From assembly GCF_015594725.1 (NCBI RefSeq), contig NZ_JADNRC010000008.1, forward strand, positions 62,001 through 126,000: a DNA stretch of 64,000 nucleotides, written 5' to 3'. A model generated the notes under the pieces. The model made no database searches and had not been told where the DNA came from. It worked only from the letters and a program-made list of their open reading frames with translations. Both the position numbers and the translations under genes were made by a program. This DNA comes from Flavobacterium sp. ALJ2 (GTDB lineage: Bacteria; Bacteroidota; Bacteroidia; Flavobacteriales; Flavobacteriaceae). The first letter of the stretch is position 1. Every line of letters begins with the position of its first letter. Positions 45,152 to 52,929 of the stretch are shown one piece after another.

Positions 45152-48100
45152 TTAAACTTCTTCTAAATCCAAATCTGTTAACCCTATATGACCATGATCA
45201 CCATGATTAACCTGATGTATCACTCCAAGAACAGTGCTTCCAAGTACAGTAATAGGATTTGCACAAAAATTTTTCCTAAAACCATATTTATAAGCTAAAG
45301 TAAAAATAGTTGTATTCTTCTCTGCATCGAAAACGAAACTAGTGTTTAAGCCTTGATAACTTTTTCCTAAAGTATTCAAATATCTAAAATCGCAATCTAG
45401 ACCTTTTCTAGTGCCATTGTGTCCATGTCCTGCATGATGAGATGAACCAGGCTGCCAAGGATCACTACCATTTTTTGATGACATATCGCCTAAATGAATT
45501 TCCCATCCCTTCTCATCAATTTCATTAATAATACCAAACAAAGGAGCTGCTGTTTTTGGTAATAAATAATGATCACCTTGTCCAACAGTCTCTCCTCCTG
45601 ATATTCCTCCAGCATCAACACTTCCATATCTATTAAATCCACTACCTGAATCTGGTATTTTTACCATACCATGTTCATTTTCTTCTAAAACATAAAGTAA
45701 CTTAAATTCGCTCTCAGATTTTTCAACATAATACGCATGCTTTTTCTGAGTCCCCTTTTTTAATTTAACTTTACCCGATTTATATATATAATATTCATAT
45801 TCACCTTCTGTTGCCTCTGATGAATTATTTTTTTCACACTCTTTTACCTTGAATATCTCAATGCACTTTTTTAAATTTTCCCATCTTGCATTTCTTGTAA
45901 GAGTATGTCTATTTATTATATCTACAATATTATCTAATTGCTCTCTTTTATATCCTTTATTTGCAACATCAAGGCATTTATATTCTTTCCAATATGCCAT
46001 GCTTGCGACAGTCCCTTCTTTAATATTATTAATATTGTTTGCATCTATATCCGTAGTAAAATCAGGATAATCAGAATTAATTCTACTATTAATTTTTATA
46101 TATTTATCTTTTCCTGTAATTTGTATAATACCCCTTCCTCTATATTTCCATCCATCACCACTTTGAAGATTTCCATTTCCATTTCTATTTGCATAAGCAA
46201 TATTGGCAATCATCTCTTTGTCAGCGTTTTGAGTGATTTTTTTTCTGCCATTTATAATTTTCTCAATTCTTCCATAATTAAATGCTAAATTATTTGGAGG
46301 ACCATTTAAAGAACCTGTTTGACTAAATTTAATAAAATGGGTAGGTAAAACCTCTGCTTTATAGTTTAAATTTTCCCCATCATTTACATTAATGTTTGAG
46401 CCTATTTCTTGCATAACTTGAGCGAAAAAATGGGCTTTTTGTTGACAAGTATCTAGCCCAAATTTTATATTCGCAGTATTAAAAGCATTTCGTAATGTAC
46501 CTTTATCTGCTTCTGATGCTCCCGAAAATATTTTTGTTATTTCATCTGCAGTTAAGCTTCCACATCTAGGACAATCATTTTTTTCTTCCTTCTCAACCTC
46601 CGCCATTTCAAAATCCACCACTACAGGAACAGTACAATTATCGATAGCTTCTTCGGTTAAAATGCCTTTTGCTACAATCAAAGCTGTGTTGTTAAAACAG
46701 ATGAGTTTTTTTCGCAAGGCTATTTTTTCTTCTTTGGTAAAAGGAGTTTCATCATCTTTGGTAGCTTTTATACCTATGGTTTTCATGTCAGGGCTTCTTA
46801 CTAAGCTTGCGTTTGGATAAGGCATTGTAACCAATTGATCGGCTTCAAAAACATAATAGTTATTCCTAAAATCGTTGGGGTCTATTATTTTTCGGCTTAC
46901 TTGTATGCAAAAACGCACTGGGTTTACTTCTGCATCAGTCAGGTGTGTTTCTTTGGGAGTAAAACTGAGTTCTAAAAGTCCGTCGTCGCCCACTTTTTCT
47001 TCATATTCCTGAATGCTTTGCAATGCTGTAATAATACCCTCTTTTTCTTCCATAGAATCAGAATGTACGAAAGTCATAAGATCAACTCTTACTATTTCTT
47101 CTTGCATATTTACAGTATGAACCCATATTTTGTGAGTTTTGTTTTGATGCGTTAGGGTTTGCTGAACTCTTTTACCATCTTCTGTTGAAAAAAATATTCT
47201 TCCTGTTTTTTTGTCATTGGTTATTACAAGTTCTTCGTTGCTGTTTAACACTTCTATAAATTTTGTTCCCTCTACTGGTTTGCCGTTTTTTATAGCCATA
47301 TCGTTGGGCAAGGTTACTGCTCCGTGGCTTCCTGTTGGCATTTCTACGGTAAAAGTCAAACTTTTATTTGGGCTTGGTATTTCCCTTGTTCCGGGTAGCG
47401 CTTTTTTTATTTTGTCTTTGTACTTGTCATCAGTAATGATTTTAAAAGAGCCTTTGCCTTTGTCGTTCAGGGTTATCTTTTTTTCTTCGAGCATGTATGT
47501 TGCCGGTTCTAAGTAAAAAGATTCACTTGCTCCTCTTACCCAAACTTTTATAGTGATGGTTTGGTTTTCTAATCCCGTAATTTCTACAAATGCATGGGTT
47601 TCTTCTTTATAGCCTGTTTCGGTACGTTTGTAGCCTGTTCCATAAGCCCAAAAGGCTCGTTTTAGCTCTGGGTTGGCTACTTTTATTTTTGTTTTTACTT
47701 TGGTATTAAGGGTTTGGTCACCTGTTAGATAGGTTGCTATTTCAAACTCTCCCTCGCTGTTAAAAGTAAGTGTTCCGTCATTATTGTCTACCACATTATT
47801 TGGTAGTTCTAAAATTATTTTTTCATCGCCTACCAAGGGCATGATGCGGGTTGTCGTTTCAAGTTTTACTTTAGCGCCACTAGGTATCGATTTTGGCAGG
47901 ATTACTTTGTCTATGGTATTTCTTATCACCTCAAAGGAAAAAGTGTCTGCTCCATTAAATAGAGGGTTGTTGCCTGGCTTTGCATATCCTTCTATGACAT
48001 ATTTACCAAAGTAGTTGTTGCCTCCTTTGGCATCATAATAGAGTATTTGGTTGATGGGTTTGTTGATGCTTTTTTCTTTTGAAATGGGAGCATTTTCAAA

Positions 48101-49447
48101 AGCAATTAATCGTACACCATCTTTTTGCAAATGCCATTGCATTTTGTCGGTGTTTGTGGGCAAAAAATCAACATTATACTTACTTACTTCTACTTTTAGG
48201 CTCTCATTATAGCGCAACAGTTGCTTGCAGGTTCCTTTTACGGTATTGATACCTAAAGACTCTAAAACAGTTAAGGTTGTTTTTATTGGGTTTGAATCAT
48301 TAGCCGATGTATAGGCCTCTATTTGATATACTTCAGGGTTTCTGAAGGTAAAAACACCAAGGGTACCAGTTTTTACCTCGACTTTAAGCAGATTAGATTG
48401 ACTACTAATCTGGCTATTAAAAATTACAGTATCCTTACAAGTTACTCTCCAACTGGCTATTGGTGACGTTTCGTATACAGGATCTAAAGAGGATGGATTA
48501 AGGATTTTTTGTTTTTCTACCAGGGAACTTGCTTTGAATTTTAATGTTAAAGGAATTGGTGTGTTTTTTATTAGCCTTTTGCCTGGGGCAGAAATCCCTT
48601 CTACATGGTCTTTTATATATTCAATAAGTATAAAGCATTTGTCAGATCCAGCTTTGTTTGGATAGGCCTCAATTCTATATAAACCTTCTTCTTGATCTTT
48701 AAAAAGTTTACTTAATGTAAATACAATGTTGGCTCCTATGCCTACAAAAGTTTTTACTTTGTCATTAACTCCATCCCCTTTATACAAAGCCCAAGTTATT
48801 TTTGTGGGATCTCCTTTATATATTGCTTTTAATTGAAGTTTTTTTTCTACTATTGGTATTGAAATAGCGAAATTAAAAATGTTTAGTACTCTTTCAATAA
48901 AATAATATTTTCCTGTAGGTTTTTCTGCAAATGGAGCAACGATGGTGATTTCAGAAACCGAATCTTCTTTGGTAGGATCTGAGGTTTCCCACTGAGCAGA
49001 GGTATTTTCAACAGTAAAGGCATCTGCTTCTTTTACATCAATTGTATTTACTGCTTTTTTTTGCCCGGTGGTTGCAAATTCAATCGTGCCTTTCTGGCCA
49101 TAACCTTCACAGACGCCCGTGGATATATCGAGAAGTACTTTCATGCTTTTATGAAAATCTACATTTTTATAGTAGTCACTGTATTTGATGTTACATTTTG
49201 CTTTGCAGGGAAGTTTTTTATTGTCTGGCGTATTGCACATTCCAAAGCCGTTTCCGCCACCAAAACTTTCGGATGTATCATCAAGATTCGTCGCAATAGG
49301 TTTTTCCTGAGCAAAGTATTTGTTTTTTCCTAACTTCTTAGTCTGGCTTTTTACCATTAAAGGCACCGCTTTTGCCTTACTATTATTATCAGCAGAATTA
49401 GAACAAAAGCATTTAGCTCCTTCTACTATTATTTCTCCTTTTGCCAT
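45152..49447 (-). CDS. DUF4280/PAAR-like effector with GH19 lysozyme and metallopeptidase-like domains
   Basis: 1431 residues. Residues 1-125 are a DUF4280 (PAAR-like) head (MAKGEIIVEGAKCFCS, then FGGGNGFGMCNTPDNKKLPCKAKC). From family knowledge this caps type VI secretion spikes. Residues about 130-780 are beta-rich, Ig-like repeats. Residues 752-891 are the segment duplicated at 40965-41383. Residues about 957-1200 form a GH19-type domain (Glu1014 in QVMQEIGS, YRGRGIIQITG at 1102-1112). Residues about 1290-1431 look like a MepA/LAS-type zinc peptidase (HGHNGTRKGLDCD at 1341-1353, HGDHGHIG at 1415-1422), though metal-ligand spacing differs from MepA. There is no signal peptide, consistent with delivery by a secretion apparatus; none is in the window. 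Confidence 0.8.
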   Translation of the reverse strand: MAKGEIIVEGAKCFCSNSADNNSKAKAVPLMVKSQTKKLGKNKYFAQEKPIATNLDDTSESFGGGNGFGMCNTPDNKKLPCKAKCNIKYSDYYKNVDFHKSMKVLLDISTGVCEGYGQKGTIEFATTGQKKAVNTIDVKEADAFTVENTSAQWETSDPTKEDSVSEITIVAPFAEKPTGKYYFIERVLNIFNFAISIPIVEKKLQLKAIYKGDPTKITWALYKGDGVNDKVKTFVGIGANIVFTLSKLFKDQEEGLYRIEAYPNKAGSDKCFILIEYIKDHVEGISAPGKRLIKNTPIPLTLKFKASSLVEKQKILNPSSLDPVYETSPIASWRVTCKDTVIFNSQISSQSNLLKVEVKTGTLGVFTFRNPEVYQIEAYTSANDSNPIKTTLTVLESLGINTVKGTCKQLLRYNESLKVEVSKYNVDFLPTNTDKMQWHLQKDGVRLIAFENAPISKEKSINKPINQILYYDAKGGNNYFGKYVIEGYAKPGNNPLFNGADTFSFEVIRNTIDKVILPKSIPSGAKVKLETTTRIMPLVGDEKIILELPNNVVDNNDGTLTFNSEGEFEIATYLTGDQTLNTKVKTKIKVANPELKRAFWAYGTGYKRTETGYKEETHAFVEITGLENQTITIKVWVRGASESFYLEPATYMLEEKKITLNDKGKGSFKIITDDKYKDKIKKALPGTREIPSPNKSLTFTVEMPTGSHGAVTLPNDMAIKNGKPVEGTKFIEVLNSNEELVITNDKKTGRIFFSTEDGKRVQQTLTHQNKTHKIWVHTVNMQEEIVRVDLMTFVHSDSMEEKEGIITALQSIQEYEEKVGDDGLLELSFTPKETHLTDAEVNPVRFCIQVSRKIIDPNDFRNNYYVFEADQLVTMPYPNASLVRSPDMKTIGIKATKDDETPFTKEEKIALRKKLICFNNTALIVAKGILTEEAIDNCTVPVVVDFEMAEVEKEEKNDCPRCGSLTADEITKIFSGASEADKGTLRNAFNTANIKFGLDTCQQKAHFFAQVMQEIGSNINVNDGENLNYKAEVLPTHFIKFSQTGSLNGPPNNLAFNYGRIEKIINGRKKITQNADKEMIANIAYANRNGNGNLQSGDGWKYRGRGIIQITGKDKYIKINSRINSDYPDFTTDIDANNINNIKEGTVASMAYWKEYKCLDVANKGYKREQLDNIVDIINRHTLTRNARWENLKKCIEIFKVKECEKNNSSEATEGEYEYYIYKSGKVKLKKGTQKKHAYYVEKSESEFKLLYVLEENEHGMVKIPDSGSGFNRYGSVDAGGISGGETVGQGDHYLLPKTAAPLFGIINEIDEKGWEIHLGDMSSKNGSDPWQPGSSHHAGHGHNGTRKGLDCDFRYLNTLGKSYQGLNTSFVFDAEKNTTIFTLAYKYGFRKNFCANPITVLGSTVLGVIHQVNHGDHGHIGLTDLDLEEV
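46774..47192. repeat. 419-bp direct repeat, copy B (inside the effector gene)
   Basis: Same-strand counterpart of 40965-41383, differing at 4 positions by eye. It encodes effector residues about 752-891, just upstream of the GH19 toxin part, the usual junction for tip exchange in polymorphic effectors. Confidence 0.95.
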
Positions 49448-49448
49448 A

Positions 49449-49465
49449 TTATTTAGAATTGATTT
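49449..49465 (-). promoter_or_regulatory. Leader motif shared with the TonB receptor gene
   Basis: TTATTTAGAATTGATTT on the plus strand lies 2 bp outside the effector start codon and is identical over 17 nt to 57698-57714 before the siderophore-receptor start. A 13-nt part recurs at 52837-52849. Its role (operator or translation element) is unknown. Confidence 0.4.
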
Positions 49466-49598
49466 CTCTTTTAATATTTAAAAATATTTCTTCCTTATAA
49501 TGAAATGAAGTGCCTGTCTGAATTTCAAAAACGGCACTTTTGTGTTGTGTCTTTCTATGGGAAGTGTTTAAAGTTGTAATTATTTTTAGGTTTATCAC

Positions 49599-49766
49599 TT
49601 ACTGATTTTGATTGGCTTTATTACTTGTTATACAATTTATTATTTCGGTATATCCTTCATTTACTACATCTTGAGATTCTAAACACAGTAAAAAATTACC
49701 TGCGTCTGATATAACAAGTTTTGTGTTTCTAACACATTTTACTTTTGTCTGTAAATATTTGGGACT
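49599..49766 (-). pseudogene. Possible C-terminal gene relic
   Basis: A 55-codon open stretch between stops has no ATG, GTG or TTG start. It encodes protein-like sequence (KCVRNTKLVISDAGNFLLCL, then ESQDVVNEGYTEIINCI) and ends NKANQNQ-stop. Composition looks coding rather than random. It lies in the 674-bp gap upstream of the effector, on the same strand, and may be a remnant of a gene that once preceded it. The rest of the gap holds only the promoter at 50019 and A+T-rich DNA. Confidence 0.25.
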
Positions 49767-50018
49767 TTAAATTCTTTTATAAGTACTGTATTTACAAATA
49801 CTAATATACAGAATTCAAATTAATAATTTAACAAAAATAATGTTTTTTCTTATGTTTTTACTTTTTAATTATAATTAATAACTTACAATATTTGAATATT
49901 TGGAGTGTGTTGTCAGTTTATTTTGTTGATAAACACGGAATACCTAGTGTTTTAAAATCATTCTATTAAAGGGAGGGTGATTCTGCTATTGCAAAAAGAT
50001 ATTATTATAGTAAAGAGG

Positions 50019-50047
50019 TTGTATTTGTATTAATGAAATTATTTTTG
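50019..50047 (+). promoter_or_regulatory. Promoter of the TlpA-family gene
   Basis: TTG (50019-50021), an 18-nt spacer and TATTTTTG (50040-50047) match the Bacteroidota consensus. The leader to the ATG at 50122 is about 65 nt. Confidence 0.6.
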
Positions 50048-50121
50048 TGTATAAACGTTTAGAATCTAACTATTTGAATTACTTAAATGTTTATTTTTAC
50101 TTCAACTAACAAATTATATAT

Positions 50122-51114
50122 ATGAAAAAAATAACCTTTTTACTGTTGTTTTCTGTCGGAGTAACTTTTGCGCAGGGCAATGCAAGCAAAATTAAATTTA
50201 CTGCTAAAATTAATAATAGAAATAGCGATACTCTTGTTATTAGGGGAGCGGATAATTTTAAGCAAGTGATACCAATTGATAAAAAAGAAACTTTTGTGGC
50301 AACATTTGATGCTCCTAAAGGGTTTTATCAATTTACTGATGGAACTGAGGCTTCGAGCCTTTATCTTAAACCTGGTTCGGAGATTAATTTAACAATGGAT
50401 GCGAAACAATTTGATGAGACAATTGTTTATAAAGGTAAGGGGATTAATGAAAGTAATTATTTGGCTCAAGCAGCTTTGAGAGATGAAAAATTTCAAGAAG
50501 AAGCTTTTTCTAAAGAAGCAGTTGAGTTTGCAACTCTTTTAGAAACAAAAGTAAAAACGGATGTAGCAAATATCGAAAAGGGAGATTTTGATCCTGAATT
50601 TAAAGAAGCAGTAAAAATGTCATTAGAAAAGTCTAAAGCTTATATTGTAAGAAGATATGAAAGTACTGCTAAAATGAAAAAATTGAATGGTAAAGCATCT
50701 CCTGCTTTTGACTTCGAAAATTATAAAGGTGGTAAAACGAAACTTTCGGATTTAAAAGGGAAATATGTTTATATTGATCTTTGGGCAACTTGGTGTGCTC
50801 CTTGTAGAGCCGAAATTCCTTTCTTGCAAAAAGCTGAAGAAAAGTATCATGGTAAGAATATTGAATTTGTTAGTATTTCTGTAGATAAGGTTAAAGATCA
50901 CGAAAAATGGAAAAAGTTTGTAGTTGATAAAAAATTAGGAGGAACACAATTATTTGCAGATAAAGATTGGGAATCTGATTTTGTGGTAAGTTATGGTGTA
51001 ACTGGTATTCCTAGATTTATATTGATTGACCCAGCAGGAAATATTATTAATGCGGATGCTCCAAGACCTTCGTCACCTGATCTTCATGTTACGCTAGATA
51101 AATTTTTGAATTAA
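50122..51114 (+). CDS. TlpA-family thiol:disulfide oxidoreductase with DUF4369-like N-terminus
   Basis: 330 residues with a signal peptide (MKKITFLLLFSVGVTFAQ). The N-terminal region (about 25-110, KFTAKINNRNSDTLVIRG) resembles the DUF4369 domain common in Bacteroidota. A helical linker follows, then a thioredoxin fold (190-330) with WCAPC (Cys225/Cys228) in LWATWCAPCRAEIPFL and the cis-Pro loop GVTGIPRFILID. It is a periplasmic redox protein, probably reducing or exchanging disulfides. The partner is unknown. It is transcribed from its own promoter. Confidence 0.9.
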   Translation: MKKITFLLLFSVGVTFAQGNASKIKFTAKINNRNSDTLVIRGADNFKQVIPIDKKETFVATFDAPKGFYQFTDGTEASSLYLKPGSEINLTMDAKQFDETIVYKGKGINESNYLAQAALRDEKFQEEAFSKEAVEFATLLETKVKTDVANIEKGDFDPEFKEAVKMSLEKSKAYIVRRYESTAKMKKLNGKASPAFDFENYKGGKTKLSDLKGKYVYIDLWATWCAPCRAEIPFLQKAEEKYHGKNIEFVSISVDKVKDHEKWKKFVVDKKLGGTQLFADKDWESDFVVSYGVTGIPRFILIDPAGNIINADAPRPSSPDLHVTLDKFLN

Positions 51115-51290
51115 AAATCGTATTAATTCGTAATGTATTGATAACTTGATTAGTATTGATTTTAAACACACTTTTAATTTCCAATGTTAAGTTCTTACTC
51201 AATGTTACCAAATTGTTAAGTAAAAGTTTTTTTAATGTAAAGTATTAGTTATATTTGTTTATAGATTTTAAAACATTAATAACTAAAGAT

Positions 51291-51638
51291 ATGAAAAAGT
51301 GTGTGATTTTAGTTGCAATATTGTTCTCTGGAATTTTAGTTGCACAAGAAACTAAACCAGTTTTAGAAGCTGTTGGACAAAAAGTAAAAGCTACTTATTA
51401 CTATGATAATGGTAAAGTTCAACAAGAAGGTTTTTTTAAAGACGGTAAATTAGACGGTGTCTGGGTTGCATTTGATGAAAATGGAAATAAAAAATCAACA
51501 GGATTATATGCGAACGGTGAAAAAACAGGTAAATGGTTTTTCTGGAATGGATCGAATCTTAGTGAGGTAGATTATTCTGACAGTCGTGTGGCTTCTGTTA
51601 AAAACTGGAAACAAGACGCGCTTGCAAACAGAAACTAA
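51291..51638 (+). CDS. Small secreted MORN-repeat protein
   Basis: 115 residues from the ATG at 51291 (MKKCVILVAILFSGILVAQ, a signal peptide). An upstream in-frame TTG is disregarded. Two to three MORN-type repeats follow (YYYDNGKVQQEGFFKDGKLDG, VWVAFDENGNKKSTGLYANG, EKTGKWFFWNG). Such proteins are common and uncharacterised in Flavobacteria. A -7-like TATATTTG lies near 51250. The gene ends in a strong bidirectional terminator. Confidence 0.8.
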   Translation: MKKCVILVAILFSGILVAQETKPVLEAVGQKVKATYYYDNGKVQQEGFFKDGKLDGVWVAFDENGNKKSTGLYANGEKTGKWFFWNGSNLSEVDYSDSRVASVKNWKQDALANRN

Positions 51639-51654
51639 GACTAATTATAAGACC

Positions 51655-51686
51655 AAAAAAGGTTGTTCGACTGAACAACCTTTTTT
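51655..51686. terminator. Bidirectional terminator
   Basis: The stem AAAAAAGGTTGTTC pairs with its complement around a 4-nt loop (GACT), with an A-run on one side and a T-run on the other. It lies between the convergent MORN and PepSY genes. Its right edge overlaps the PepSY stop codon. Confidence 0.92.
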
Positions 51687-52804
51687 TATGTCTGCTTTTT
51701 TGATGATTTACTTTTCTTATTCCTTCCGTACCAAATGATAAATCCTGTTACAGGCAATGACGCTGCTATTAAACTAGCTATAAAAGCGATTATTTTTCCT
51801 GGCAAATCTAGAATTTGCCCTGTATGAATACCATAATTCATTTCGACAACTTGTAAACCTAAACTCTTTTTTTCAAAAGGATCGCTCTGAATTAATTCGC
51901 CATCATAAGGATGAAAATAATAATTACTTTGTTGGTCGTATCGTAACGAATGAGGATAGGCACCAGTATTTATAACATCGCCTTTTTGTTGTGGAGTTGT
52001 TACATAAAACATTTCGGATTCTGGGTTTTTTATCCTAGTCTGTACCAAAGCACGATCTATGGCAGCAAAAGTATTATAATCAAATTTTGTGGTGTCTACT
52101 ATTGGAGCTTTAGTTTCTAATGCTTTATCACCACCAAAGTTGAAAGCTTTGTAAATACCATCGCCAACCCATTCGTAAGTAAAGGTTAAACCAGTTGTAG
52201 CTATTATTATAGTAATTATCGAGATATATAATCCAGAAGTTTTATGCCAGTCATAATTTACGCGACGCCATTTGGCCGACCATTTTACACTGAAGCTGCG
52301 TTTGATGTCGCTTTTGCGTTTAGGCCACCATTGAATGATTCCTGTGATTAAAAGCAGTATAAAGATAATTGTTGCCCCACCAATAATATGTTTGCCAATA
52401 TAGTCAGGTAGGAGCAAATACAAATGGATGTGTTCGACAATGAGGAAAAAGTCAGTTTCTGGATTTTCTGTTTTTAGATACTCTCCAGTATAGGGGTTGA
52501 AATAAAGATATAAGTTTTCTGTATCTGAATAGGTATAAACAATGGCAGAGCGGTTTTTTCCGTAAAAGGAAATCATACTCGATTTATTGTTAGGAAGGAT
52601 TTCTTTAGCCTTTTGTTGCAAAACTGAGGGTAGTACGAATGGTTTGTTTTGAGGTTCGACTAATCGCCATTCTTTGCGGGTGATATCTTTTATCTCATCG
52701 TGAAAGCAAAATATACAACCTGTAATGCTGATAATAAATACAATAAGCCCAGAAGTTAATCCGAGCCATTTGTGAATAAAGCGTATTTGTTTTTTTAAAC
52801 TCAT
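51686..52804 (-). CDS. PepSY-domain membrane protein (siderophore-reductase-like)
   Basis: 372 residues with four membrane helices: one at the N-terminus (WLGLTSGLIVFIISITGCIFCFHDEI), two central (HIIGGATIIFILLLITGIIQWWP and WHKTSGLYISIITIIIATTGLTFTYEW), one C-terminal (IIAFIASLIAASLPVTGFIIWYGR). This is the PepSY-associated TM architecture (PiuB/FpvG-type). Conserved His residues near helices (HKWLGL, HIHLYLL, WHKTSGL) could bind haem. Family members reduce ferric siderophores or occur with iron receptors. It has its own promoter and a perfect inverted repeat upstream. Confidence 0.85.
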   Translation of the reverse strand: MSLKKQIRFIHKWLGLTSGLIVFIISITGCIFCFHDEIKDITRKEWRLVEPQNKPFVLPSVLQQKAKEILPNNKSSMISFYGKNRSAIVYTYSDTENLYLYFNPYTGEYLKTENPETDFFLIVEHIHLYLLLPDYIGKHIIGGATIIFILLLITGIIQWWPKRKSDIKRSFSVKWSAKWRRVNYDWHKTSGLYISIITIIIATTGLTFTYEWVGDGIYKAFNFGGDKALETKAPIVDTTKFDYNTFAAIDRALVQTRIKNPESEMFYVTTPQQKGDVINTGAYPHSLRYDQQSNYYFHPYDGELIQSDPFEKKSLGLQVVEMNYGIHTGQILDLPGKIIAFIASLIAASLPVTGFIIWYGRNKKSKSSKKQT

Positions 52805-52838
52805 GTTTTAATTTGCAGTAAGAGAATAATCTATCTTT

Positions 52839-52877
52839 ATTTAGAATTGTTGCAAGGGGCAAAAGTAAATTCTAAAT
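52839..52877. promoter_or_regulatory. Inverted repeat flanking the PepSY -7 box (candidate iron-responsive operator)
   Basis: ATTTAGAATT (52839-52848) and AATTCTAAAT (52868-52877) form a perfect 10-bp inverted repeat with 19 nt between. One arm lies between the -33 and -7 boxes and the other just after the start region. This position suits a repressor. The related half-sites before the receptor gene support an iron-linked role by inference. Confidence 0.45.
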
Positions 52878-52891
52878 GTATAACCCACAAA
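52860..52891 (-). promoter_or_regulatory. Promoter of the PepSY gene
   Basis: On the minus strand TTTG (52891-52888) lies 20 nt from TACTTTTG (52867-52860), a complete Bacteroidota promoter. Confidence 0.75.
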
Positions 52892-52929
52892 TTATGTCGG
52901 TTTATTTTTAGATGGATTTATGATATTGC

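Noticed and set aside
49508..49539. AAGTGCC/GGCACTT hairpin upstream of the effector
   Set aside because: Only 7 bp with an 18-nt loop and no clear context as terminator or riboswitch.
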